Part shown: positions 1-20,618 of the stretch, in pieces
Position numbering within the stretch: the stretch's first letter is position 1
Layout: each line of letters begins with the position of its first letter
DNA from: Apostichopus japonicus
Lineage: Eukaryota > Echinodermata > Holothuroidea > Aspidochirotida > Stichopodidae
DNA length: 64,000 nucleotides
Direction of reading: 5' to 3'
Assembly (NCBI RefSeq): GCF_037975245.1
Contig: NC_092561.1
Coordinates: 5,198,001-5,262,000, forward strand
Notes under the pieces: generated by a model
Databases searched by the model: none
Told to the model about the DNA's origin: nothing
The model's input: the letters and a program-made list of their open reading frames with translations, nothing else
Position numbers and translations under genes: made by a program

Positions 1-102
1 AGGGCCGGGCGTGGGGTTGTCCACGTAGCCCTGTGTGATGGCAAGGATTTGATTTCGTCGAAAGATGGTCAATTGGTCAACAATGGTCAACAATACCCCT
101 AA

Positions 103-264
103 GGAGTATTAGTTCAGTGGTTAACGCCGGTGCCTTCCAATCATATGGTCCCCAGTTCGAGTCACTCCAAGATTAATGTATGTCGTCCAGTTACAGAGTT
201 GTTGAAATGACAATACATAATCATGGACGTTAAATATGAATCTAAGAGACTGACTTCGGTCCAG
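103..264 (+). mobile_element. tRNA-derived SINE, family 1, 3' truncated
   Basis: The head has a tRNA-like A box (TTAGTTCAGTGG) and B box (AGTTCGAGTC), followed by the family body (ATGGACGTTAAAT, GACTTCGGTC). The copy stops where a G-rich element begins. Related copies lie at 7850-8110 (plus) and 10262-10456 (minus), with a 3' piece at 4558-4660. Confidence 0.7.
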
Positions 265-1169
265 GGACGTAGCCGGTGGGGAGCAGGGGGAGCAACCGCC
301 CCCCTTTCAGTGTCGATTTTTATTTTTAAACTGTCGTTTTTTAGCATGGTATTTTGTCAGTGCTCTTTTGATCTTGAATACTCGTCAGCTCCGTTAACTC
401 GATTGTAATCGTAGAAACATTCACGCCTACTGATTCAACTACTTACTTAGTTTGGCAGATGCAATTAGCTAAATTTAGCTTATAGCCAATTACAAGCCTA
501 CAGTTGGCCGCTGCATAATAAAATACATATTGCCTACCTAACCGCACTCTATGGAATGTCACGAACTGTATGCACAACAACGTCGACAACGTTCGTTAAA
601 TGAGTCGTCCTAAGTTGTTGCACGAACAGCATGTTATGAAGCTAAGCTAGCAATCGTACGTGATACGCACTTCCTATAAATAATTATTACACTGCTAATA
701 CACTGCGATAACGATATTTGTTTTTAGGCCACTGCATATCTGGCTGTATTACAAAATATGAAAGTTTATATTGTCCATCAGTTAAGTTCGTCAAATGTAT
801 TAAAGTCCAGACATTGGACAATAAACAAGTATCATCCTATACTGGAAAACTTGTAAAAGAGCACTAGGTTTGTCTTTCTGATATATTATGTAAAAGAACA
901 TGTTAAAAGAATTTAAACAGGAAACAAAATCTGCTGATAATGATATCATATGATCAGGGCGTAACCAGTATGTAGCACGATAGTTTCATTCAACACTCTA
1001 CCCGCCGATAAAGACTATAGGATCCGATCTTGTCAGTTTTTTAACTTAAGAACCCGTTTACGCAGATAATATTTCAGTTGAGAAAACACTTGAGAAATTT
1101 GCATCAGATGGCAACCGTCGGATAGCTCTCGCCTTCTCTTATTAGGTTAACTTAAACATTTACTAGCTA

Positions 1170-2830
1170 TACCAGGCGCGTATCCAGGATTTTCAAACCC
1201 GGGGGGCGCGAATTACTATCTAAGCGGAGCGCCATCATCGGTTGGCGCGCAGCGTACAAGAAAATTTCTTATTTTGATACTCCCCAGATCACCGGAAACG
1301 GCACTTTTCGGGCTTGAAATGACCAACCAGATGTAAACTTTTTGCCTGAGAACCAAGTATTTCCTAATAGTTTTTTTTTTCCATCCATAACCTTTTTGAA
1401 GATTGTCAACCCGGCACACATCATGTTCGACCTGATCGCATCTCCTGTGGGTCTTTGCTTTTGTAGGTGATTCTAAGTCGCGGCCCACAATACCCGTCAG
1501 CCCCACTTTTCAAGGTTTTAAGCCCCATATTTGTTCAGAATTTGAAAATTCACATTTCTCGTGAATAAACTCAAAACATACCCATAATGTTGTACAAAAT
1601 TTCATCAATGGACACCCAATATAGAAAAACTTCCTTCAACCCCTAACAGACCGGTCAAAATTGCACGAGTAGAGGGAAGTGTGATGCAGAATGTTGGTCA
1701 GAAATTTTCGAAAATTCAGACACAGTTAATTTATTGGTGTACAAATATTAAAACCTCTTACAACGGCTATTATAAAAAAAAAAATATAGCAGATATTTCC
1801 GAAACCGAACACTACACACATAGGCGTCGGAGGCGCGGCGGCAGTGGCAAAGCTAGGGGTATTGGTCAGGAGGGGCGAGAATAGTCTGTAGGGGCGCTTT
1901 CGACACTATCTAAGCGGAGCGCCACCACTGGTTGGCGCGTAGCGTACAGAAAATTTTTGAGTAAAGATACTCCCTAGATCACCGGAAATGACCCTTTCCG
2001 GGCCTGGCTAATTTGCAGATAAACGAAGAATAAGGTGTCATCGCCAAATTACACCAACAAAATGTGACAAATGTCAATAAGTAAGATGAGAGCGCAATAA
2101 AAAAGTCAATAATCTAGAATAAGTAAAAAGTGGTAAGAGCTGAAAAAGGCGCCAGCAGTCCATTTGAGTCCGTCAGGGGGGGGGGGGCATCCGCCCCCTG
2201 ACCGTATGGACGCTCCGCCACTACGCGGCGGGGGTGCAGCCCCTAATTCGCCATTACTAATGTAAAAGAGAGTTTTGACATAATTGGACCTCCATGCTTT
2301 TGATACATCTACATCAGACATGTCGTTGTTTACATTAGCATCCCGCGGTATACTGCGCAATTTTAACGGACCGTACGGTACATGATGGCATGCGATGTAA
2401 TAACCGATGCTTGCTTATATTATATTGACATTAACACCTTGAACGCGCGCGAAAATTTTTGGTTATTTTTTTCAGGCAAGTCGGACAGTTTTGAGGCTTT
2501 TCATCCTGGAACGCCATTTTCATGCTCACTGATATGATGTGATATCTGCTGTTTGCGTTACAAATTCGAACAGGCGCGTAGCGAGGAATTTGCCAAGGGA
2601 GGGGCGAAGCCTGTAGGCAAATTATCTAAGCGTAGCGCCACCATAGGTTGGCGCGAAGCGTACAAGCAAATTTTGGCCGAAAATGCCTCCCAGATCGCTG
2701 GAAATGACACTTCCCATGTTGCATCTAAGCATCTAAGTAGCATCTAAGCACTTTCTATTTTGAAATTACTTAGCGATATCATTTAAAAAAATGCTGAATG
2801 GGGAGGGGGGCGGGCGGTCGCCCCATCCCA
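1170..2830. mobile_element. Cluster of GCGTAGCC-type short elements
   Basis: At least three degenerate copies (about 1178-1500, 1900-2000 and 2572-2830) share the motifs ATCTAAGCGGAGCGCCA, GGTTGGCGCG and AGCGTACAAGAAAATTT with the full copy at 18727-19019. ORFs here come from the element sequence and have no protein family signature. No transposase is visible, so these look non-autonomous. Confidence 0.6.
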
Positions 2831-4557
2831 AAAATCGTCATGTTCCCCGACGACACGGTCGAGTTCGAGACCAGCCACAGTTGGTATCATAGCACAATTC
2901 TACACACGCGTTATGATAGACCATATATAGTATATATATCTAGATCATTAGTGAGAGAGGAAAATGGAAACGTCCAAAAATGGAGTTGTCGGTGTAAGGG
3001 GAGGGTGAGTCACACTTTTACGAAATCATTGATCCGTCACTGGCTACCCTTCAGCGCTGTAATGATGTCATTGTTCCTCTTTCTCTTCCCGGTGTCTTCG
3101 CGTTTTTCTTTTACTCCCTCCTTTTCTCCCTTTTCTCTCTTTCTTCTTTTTCTTTTCCCTTCCTTCCTCTCCTCCTCCTCTTTTTCCCCCTCTTTTTTCC
3201 TCTCTTTTTTTTCTCTCCTCTTTTTCTTACCCGGGGGGCGCGCGCCCCCAACGCCCCCCTGGATACGCGCCTGTATACAGTTGTATCAAAGACATTTCTG
3301 GACTATCTTTGTATCTACAAGTATCAGAAGTTGAAAATTAAGACTACTCTGTACATGTACCTTCAAGGGCGGCGGAACCGGGGGGCACAGGGGGCAAGTG
3401 CCCCTTACTTTTCCTCAGGTTAAAAATTTGCCCTTTTTCTACATAAAACTTGTACTCTTGATCACCTTATTAGGAGAGCGATATTTCAGTAAGAGATCTA
3501 ATCCTAATTTAGAACTATCAGGGGCGTAGCCAGTATGTAGCGCTGTAGGCCCGGGCCTACACTTTTTTGGCCAAGTTATCTTTTTTATTAAAACACCCAT
3601 AATTCAAATCCATAAGCTTGCTGGACGAGTTTAAGAGCCTAGACAGGAAAAACTATTGAAATGAACGTAGCAAGATTATGGCTAAATTAGGTGACCTATT
3701 CTTCTGTCATCTAGGCTGTCATTCATATCGCGTGCCGTTTCATTCAATACTCTACCCGCCGAAAAAGACTAGGATACGATCTTGTCAGTTTTTTAACATC
3801 TACTTAAGAACCCGTTTACGCAGATAAAATTTCAGTTGAGAACATTCCACAGTCAAATAAGCCTATCGTTGATTAACAGACTTTAAATGTATAGAGCTGC
3901 AGCACTTTGTTGCCTGTTGTTGTCACGATCGGCGTTCCAAGTTCCAAAACAGCCTTTCGATAAACATTTACTAGCTACAGTTGTATCAAAGACAATTACT
4001 GGCTATGGTTGTATCAAAGACATTTCTGGCCTATCTTTGTATCTACAAGTATCAGAAGTTGAAAAGTAAGACTACTAAGATGGGGGGGGGGGGGGGCGTT
4101 GATGGAGTGATGTGTATACGCAAATAAGATAATACAATAAGATTTATAAAGGGTACTAAATATCAGGCTGCATCAGTCCAATCGAATTACTGCAAAGTGC
4201 CCTTTGACGTCGGTGCCCCCCCCCCCCCAGATTAAAAGTGCTTCCGCCGCCCTTGTGTACCTTGCTAATTTTAATACATTATGTATTATTGAATTACGTA
4301 CTATTTTAACTCGTTTGTTTTTTGGGTTAAAAGTGATATTGAATGAGGTGTCTCAAGTTAGCAAGAGGCCAGGGAACCAGAATGAACATTCGGGAAGGGC
4401 CGTTTCCGGCCATCTGGGGGGTTTGTAAAACCAAAAATTTTCTTGTACGCTCCGCGCCAACCGATGGTGGCGCTCCGCTCAGATAGTCGTGCCTACAACT
4501 TTGAAAATCCATATTAATCGCAAAAAGTGCCCCCCCCCTTTCAAATTCCTGGCTACA

Positions 4558-4660
4558 TCGCTGCTTCGGTCAGCTTGTGGCTTTGATAAGCCAATGATGA
4601 CTTCTTCGCGAGTTCCTGCTAGTAGGAGGATCTAAAATACATACAACTGTGGAACAAGCA
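4558..4660 (+). mobile_element. SINE family 1, 3' fragment
   Basis: It carries the family tail GCTTCGGTCAGCTTG, then CGCGAGTTCCTGCT, and a terminal ACATAC-type simple repeat, as in the full copy at 7850-8110. The tRNA-like head is absent. Confidence 0.6.
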
Positions 4661-4712
4661 GCAAGTATATTGTAAATCACTAACGCTTACCTGCCATCTA
4701 TTTATTAAACAT

Positions 4713-4806
4713 TATGGAGGGTATGTACACACCGTTCGTCAACACAGGATGGTATGTACACACCGTTCGTCAACACAGGAGGGTTTGTGCACACCGTTCG
4801 TCAAAC
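4713..4806 (+). repeat. Minisatellite, about 33-bp unit, 2.7 copies
   Basis: The core ACACCGTTCGTCAACACAGG recurs with 33-bp spacing. An ORF runs through it but has no recognisable protein signature, so I do not call it coding. Confidence 0.7.
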
Positions 4807-5299
4807 ACACCAGCACACATCCATGTGTTTTACATTCAGTCTGAACACCCCAATGATAGTTTTCATTTTTTCAAATCCAAGTACCCTAACCATATAACAA
4901 TACCCCTAAACAAGGGCGGCGGAAGCACTTTTAATCTGGGGGGGGGGGGGGGGTCACCGACATCAAAGGGCACTTTGCAGAAATTCGATTGGACTGATGC
5001 AGCCTTATATTTAGTACCCTTTATAACTCTTATTGTATTATCTTATTTTGCGTATACACATCACTCCATCAACGCCCCCCCCCCCCTCCCCCCCCCCCTT
5101 CAAGGAAAATATGCATACTAGCACTGCAATATCCAATGTGCAAATTGGGAAACAAGGAACAAGTTTTCTTTTGAGACAAAATGATGTGGAATCATGCTAG
5201 TTGCTAATGTAGGAATCTTCCGAATTAGAGTTTATTTCTTGTCAATATCTTAACAAATTTTTTCCATTCGAAATAGCTACCCACAGAAATTCATTAACA

Positions 5300-5577
5300 G
5301 TCAGGGGCGAAGCCAGGATTTGCAAAGTTGTATGCACGACTATCTGAGCGGAGCGCCACCATCGGTTGGCGCGGAGCGTACAAGAAAATTTTTGGTTTTA
5401 CAAACCCCTCAGATGGCTGGAAACGGCCCTTCCCGAGTGTTCATTCTGGTTCCCTGGCCTCTTGCTAACTTGAGAAACCTCAATTTTTATGTAGAAAAAG
5501 GGCACATTTTTAACCTGAGGAAAAGTGGGGGGCACGTGCCCCCTGCGCCCCCCCCCGGTTCCGCCGCCCTTGCCCCT
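5300..5577 (+). mobile_element. G-rich short inverted-repeat element
   Basis: The left end GGGGCGAAGCCAGGATTTG is followed by the shared core (GGAGCGCCACCATCGGTTGG) and a poly-C/G tract ending in CCGCCGCCCTTG. The same core sits inverted at 4330-4510. It is non-coding. Confidence 0.6.
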
Positions 5578-6117
5578 AAAGGATAGAATCCTTCTGAAGA
5601 TGTGCATGTGCTTCTTTTGAAACGACGTCTGATGACTGAGGAATTCCTTCGTTCAAGTCCTCATGCAGACTACAAAACAGGTGCATACACCATCTGACAA
5701 TTTGGAATCGTTCATTTTTTTTCATTTTATTTCTTTATTCCAGTATAAATTTACAGAGAAATTAATAAATAGGATAAAAATATTACAATATACAGAACGT
5801 CAAAAATACAGGTTAAGACATATAAAAGTTTATGAGATTAATTATTAATTATCAAAAAGCTACAACAAAGGACCTTAGAAGCTGTCTTTACCAGTTTACA
5901 AAAAGGGGCTGCTCTGTAAATAAACGAGTTCTTAAAGAGTATAATTCTAAAACATGGCATGATGTTTGAATTTCTCAAATTATAATTTGTTTTATTGCAC
6001 AGAGAGTTGAGCTTGGAATGTAAAGCGGGATTTTCGTTGGTAGTTGCAGTTTCTATTCATTGCAGTTTTACGGAAGCGTAGAAGGGACATGGTCATGAAA
6101 GAGTAACAAACTCTTCA

Positions 6118-6350
6118 AAATGACAAAATTCAGAAAAATGACATTTTTCCGAGTTTAACAACTGGTCAAAACGACAAAATTACTAAATTTGCCGAGATAC
6201 ACAAGTCGTCAAAATGCCAAAATTCTGAGAATTGACGTTTTGCCGAGATACAACAAGTCGTCAAAATGACAAAATATTGAAAATTGACGTTTTTGCCTAG
6301 ATAAAACAAGTCGTCAAAATGACAAAATATTGAAAATTGACGTTTTTTTC
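6118..6350 (+). repeat. Tandem repeat just upstream of a receptor exon
   Basis: About four copies of a 55-60-bp unit are present with the core CAAGTCGTCAAAATGACAAA followed by TTGAAAATTGACGTTTT. The array ends within about 15 bases of the exon acceptor at 6361, so the pyrimidine tract of that acceptor borders repeat sequence. Confidence 0.75.
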
Positions 6351-6361
6351 TTTTGTTACAG

Positions 6362-16010
<9,649 letters not shown>

Positions 16011-16173
16011 GGATCTTATATGGCTTCAACTTGTTCAAGTCGTTTCTATGCGCTGAGTAGTTCTGCGATGTAAGAGGCCTTGTATTTCGTTATCCTCTAC
16101 TGACTCATCGTTTACTCCACTATGTTGCCAAGGTTACCGCGCTATATGGAAGATCTTGAAAACTGAAGCCGTC

Positions 16174-16179
16174 AATAAA
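16174..16179 (+). terminator. Candidate polyadenylation signal of the 7TM receptor gene
   Basis: A canonical AATAAA lies 164 bases after the stop codon. Its use is inferred from position only. Confidence 0.4.
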
Positions 16180-18726
16180 TACAGTAGTAATTATGTAATT
16201 CCAAAATGATGGCATCTACCTCCCCCTCCGCCAACCCCCCACCACCAATATGTAACCTATTTATAAATTACAATGAAACAACCACGCGGCCCATTACGGC
16301 CCATTACGCCAACCCATGCGGTTATCAACATATGACTACTGCCGTTTTGCTTGGATTCCGTAGCATCGCTGTTAGTGTAAATTCATATTCAAAATTACTG
16401 CACTGACTGCATGCCTATCGTTACTATGGAAACTAAAGAAGACGTTCTTTATATTACTAACCATCGCTCTTACTGTACATTTTGTGTGCATTTGGTCGAC
16501 AATTTTGCTAATTTTGTGTGCGTTTGTTCGATAATTTGCTAAACCTATACCATGATAATTCAAACTATAGCATTTACAAAATCCAACGTAGTAATTAAAC
16601 TAGTGTAATATTGTGACGAGCCCGGCTCCTCCGATAGTGATACTATATCGCGACTCGCGATAGAAAGGTACTGGGGTTATCTTGATGCCGTATTTATGCT
16701 TCTTCAGGAGATGTCTCGAACGGAAGAAAACAATGAGTTCACACAAAAACAATTTGACAAGATCGGATTTGATTAATGATTCGGTATAATTTCTTCTCTG
16801 TCGATTCTCTTTACAAATAAAACTAAATTACAATGATTTGATTTGACTTGACTCCGTCAATTAAGCAATTAGAAGGAGTGATGAAATGGTAACGAAGCAA
16901 TGACGAAGCGACGAACTGATGACGGAGAGATAAATTTCTGACGGAGTGTCAAACTTTCGGTAGCATGCCGCCTTTTATACCATACCATAAAATCCCTCTG
17001 CGCACAATCAGAAGGCAGCCAATAACCTGACCATCCTGTATTAACTTAACGATATAAAAATAAGTGCGCTGGCACTGATCTGCCCTGATTGGTTGGGAGT
17101 TTGGAAGTCCATCCCCTTTCTATGGAAACTTCCATACCACGTGAGAGAACCTTCTCGAATGTTCCACAGACATAATGGAATCTATTTTTGGGAAAAGGCC
17201 CTGTACCAAGATTCAATAAGATAGTTAAAACTTCTCGTGGGAAAACTGAATCCATGACCTAGATAAATACATAAGAGGCCTGTAAGGTGTCTCGATGGAG
17301 TTTTTCGGTAACATCAAAGAGATGGTATCACTATTTCATAACACTAGTAAGAGCTGTTTCTTCATTAAATGAACATTATTGAGCAAGCCATGCATACTAT
17401 TCTGTCTTCCAGACGGTTCTATATATTAATGTAAATCACATGCAGAATTAATGTAAATCTTATGCATGAATGAAAAGTAAACAAACTTTGATATTCACAT
17501 GATTCATTTTTCACATTCGCAGTATTATTTAAAATCGTACATTAACCGAGCTAATGAAATATATTGATGGTTCTAATATCGAATAATTTCGGAAAATGAA
17601 TCAATGTTTACTCAAAAAGTGCATTTAAATATCTTCTCTTCATGTGACGTCAGTCTCTACACGGTATAACCTCCTTACATTAGGTATATCACCACTTACC
17701 GTTTATACAGGGCGGAGGGTGTGTGTGTGTGTGGGGGGGGGGGGGTTGTACACCACTCCTTTCAACCCCAACACTCATCCATCGTGAAACCTAACTATGT
17801 AGTCCTAATTTAGTATCCTTAATACGCCTGAGGATTCACCGTTTCACGTGTAAACTTTGATTTTTTTTCTGAGGATAGACGTATCCAAAACTCCCCGGAT
17901 ATGAAACTCCTAGACCCTGCACACCTGATATTGGATGATCGTGTGCGATCACTGATGTGCATAAATTAGGCAATTTCTCTGTTTGGTAAAGAAAAAGAAC
18001 GATAAAGGCTAGTTGATAAGCCAATAGAAAACAAAGTCAGAATGGAATTGGTCATGTTTGTAGCTGACAGATGGGAGGGGGAGGGGGTAGGGGGCATATA
18101 TTTGTCACGACGGAGGGTGGGGAGGGAATGTGAATAATAATCACCTGCTTCTTATATTTAAAACATTTTGCTATTTACGTTTTGATTCAATTGAATAGAA
18201 ATGAAATCATATACAAAATTTCAGTCGAAGTGCTCAAAGTGTCAAGACCTTTGGACAAATGCATATATGTAGGCTACTTCAAATTCTCTGTAAATAAAAG
18301 TCACCAAGGAAGTTTACTCTACTGCCTATGAAGCCTAGCTTTATATTTCCTTTCAACTTATATATACTGTTTTGTTCTCATATAAAGTGAGAGAATAATC
18401 CGGGAGCAGTGAAACGAAAAATATATGTGATAATCCAAGTCCTCGCAGTAAATACTCTTCACTTTGTTTGATCAGTTTTGTTGAACTATTAGCATAAATT
18501 AATTAATAAATTAACCAATTAATGTTTATGCCCAGCAGTCTGCAGGGCGCGCACGGGCACGAGAACTCAACACATACACACACATGCAGCCACCCACAAC
18601 AACAAAAACGACATATTGCATTATACTGTATGGGAACTAGAAGATGAGAAAGCCTTCACGTACTATACATGCCCATAGTTCATATGTATATTGAGATATC
18701 CCATGCACATCTAAAGTATATTTACA

Positions 18727-19019
18727 CCAGGCGCGTAGCCAGGAATTTGCCAAGGGAGGGGCGAAACTGTAGATTCGGCATTGAAAACTATCTAAGCGTA
18801 GCGCCACCATGATTGGCGCGAAGCGTACAAGAAAATTTTGGCTTATAATGCCTCCCAGATCGCTGGAAAAGGCACTTCCCAGGCCTTGTAAGTTGAATCT
18901 TAGCATTTTCTCTTTTGAAAATACTAGCGATATCATAAAAACAGTAAAAAAAAACAAAATTATGCTCAAGGGGGGGGGGGGGGCGGCTGCACCCTTCGCC
19001 CCCTTGGCTACGCGCCTGA
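18727..19019 (+). mobile_element. Full-length GCGCGTAGCC-type inverted-repeat element
   Basis: Its ends are CAGGCGCGTAGCCAGG and CTTGGCTACGCGCCTG, a clear terminal inverted repeat. The internal core (GTAGCGCCACC, GGCGCGAAGCGTACAAG) is shared with pieces at 1.2-2.8 kb, 4.3 kb and 5.3 kb. It is 293 bp, with no transposase and a poly-G run near the right end. I could not define a clean target duplication. Confidence 0.8.
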
Positions 19020-19504
19020 TACACACGGCCTACAAACACACCAAAGTTTCATGTTTATTTTATTTGTCATTCACTGAATTTTGTTTCAGATGATTTGCAA
19101 TTGGATCAGTTCACTGATTCGATATAACTTGGTTCTGTGGCTCGCATAAATATCGACTTGAATCCTTTGACATCACATCTGTATATTTCCGTATAAGGAT
19201 ATATAGTACATGTCTCAGTGTAGACTTACATCTAGTTTCTTACTCACTAAATGTTTGGTATCATTTTTAAACAATATGGATCCAATATGACCTTCACGAT
19301 CTACTTTAAGCCCATCAACATCTCCGTCTAAAAGGTCAACCCCCCCCCCCCTCCCATTCCCTCCCTCTTTTGCCACAGAACTTGAGCAAAGTGTATCAGT
19401 TTCTGCTGCAAGCATTTCACAGTTCCTATCGGCTACAGATGTCTTCAAGCCACGGAAAAGTCAATATTTTTAAAATCGGGTTCGTAAATAAACAATAGGA
19501 ATAT

Positions 19505-19517
19505 GTTGCTTAGCAAC
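19505..19517 (+). promoter_or_regulatory. X-box-like palindrome upstream of the vWA gene
   Basis: GTTGCTTAGCAAC is an inverted repeat of GTTGCT with a one-base spacer, matching the RFX-factor X-box pattern (half-sites 0-3 bases apart). A TATA-like TATAAAAA follows at 19624-19631. It is 1.1 kb before the start codon. X-box-like words also occur elsewhere in this window, so specificity is low; function is inference. Confidence 0.25.
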
Positions 19518-20618
19518 GGAATATATCATACACTAAAAATTATGGAAGTAATCGTAGTGGATTTGACACTATATACATAGCGCAGTGTTGTGGAGCCCAT
19601 ATATAGTAAAGGGCGTCAGACAGTATAAAAAACTAGCAAATCGAATAGGTCAGCAAATCCTACCACCATATTGTGGTCACTTGCATTTGGTGCCATAGCA
19701 ATAGTGTAAACGTTACATATCATTCATGGTACACTGTCGCGAATTCCAGCGAGAGCAAGCAGTGAGGCACTGTGAAATATCAGTCAAACTTACAAGAACA
19801 TCGGGATCAAAGTAAAAGAGAGATTTTTTATTCATCTACGCTGCTAAGATAAGTGTATGTAGACCGATCCGAAGGTCGACCACAGTCTCGTTTGATGGTA
19901 GGACTATATTCAGAGGGAAAATATTGTAGCGTTTTATTACGATACAAATCATATACTAGTATAAATGATATAGCCTCGTGTAACTAGCCTACATATGCAT
20001 TTGTGTTACTGAACATTGTTAACCCTAGTCTTTCTCTTAGTCGTTAGCCCATAAATGATAAAGTTTATGAATAGTTTTAGACTAGCAGAAAAAAAAAGAC
20101 CAGGAGGCACAATGTAGGACCATATGGGAGAGAAAAAAAAAACTAAAGACATAAGAAATCAGACCCTACAGTGCTTTTCCAAAGCATTTTTAAACCTATT
20201 TACACTAGGACTACCTGCAACTTGCAAGTACAATACAGTAGTTAGCATCAGTTAGGCTAATACCAGTTAGGACTGCAGCCTACAAAATGCAGTCAAATAA
20301 AAGCATGTACTGCATCCCTTTTGTTTACAATCCAGAAAACAGAGTTGTGACAAAATGTGCAAGGTTACCAAGGCATAGGAAATGTGTTTAAAACACCCGT
20401 TGCATTTTTCTACCCCTAATAACAAAATATCCCTAACAATACAATTTTTCAAATACCAGATAGTACTTGTTTGGCTTAATGTAACAATAAATTGAACCGT
20501 AAATTATTTTAATATGTCTTTTTGTGTTTTGTTCAATTTTAGCCTTGTCTGGTAAATTTACTAGCGCTTGAATATTTTGATTGACATCAGAACAAGTCTG
20601 CTCAGGAATCACAGAACA

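Larger units (their letters stand above)
4080..5100. repeat. Long inverted repeat, arms 4080-4255 and 4912-5100
   Basis: The left arm runs from a poly-G tract through TGATGGAGTGATGTGTATAC to GCTTCCGCCGCCCTTG. The right arm is its near-exact reverse complement, from AAGGGCGGCGGAAGC to a poly-C tract. The arms are about 175-190 bp and are separated by about 650 bp. Outside them, 4330-4510 and 5325-5500 are a second, less perfect inverted pair. The G/C homopolymers may be partly assembly-sensitive. Confidence 0.75.
1..6100. other. Repeat-dense block without a supported gene
   Basis: I see no exon in this stretch. It holds SINE pieces, several G/C-rich short inverted-repeat elements, a long inverted repeat and a small minisatellite, listed separately. 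A dispersed repeat is present twice (about 957-1090 and 3525-3842), sharing the phrase ACTCTACCCGCCGA and the following 100 bases. The end of the longer copy (3975-4077) is repeated at 3278-3340. The missing first exon of the downstream receptor gene may lie here or further upstream. Confidence 0.7.
16180..20542. other. Intergenic region between the receptor and vWA genes
   Basis: No exon is supported. It holds a full short element (18727-19019), a GT/poly-G run at about 17718-17750 and a G-rich patch near 18073. The end of the region (19.5-20.5 kb) may contain the promoter and untranslated first exon of the vWA gene, since its first coding exon appears to start at a splice acceptor (AATTTTAG at 20535-20542). 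Confidence 0.5.

Noticed and set aside
2798-3334. 178-residue open frame
   Set aside because: Low-complexity Ser/Phe from a pyrimidine tract within repeat sequence, ending in a G-rich element core.
4714-5121. 135-residue open frame
   Set aside because: It runs through a minisatellite and one arm of an inverted repeat with homopolymers; no protein signature.
16620-17300. Possible solo LTR or gene fragment
   Set aside because: I found no matching terminal repeats, primer-binding site or coding signature.
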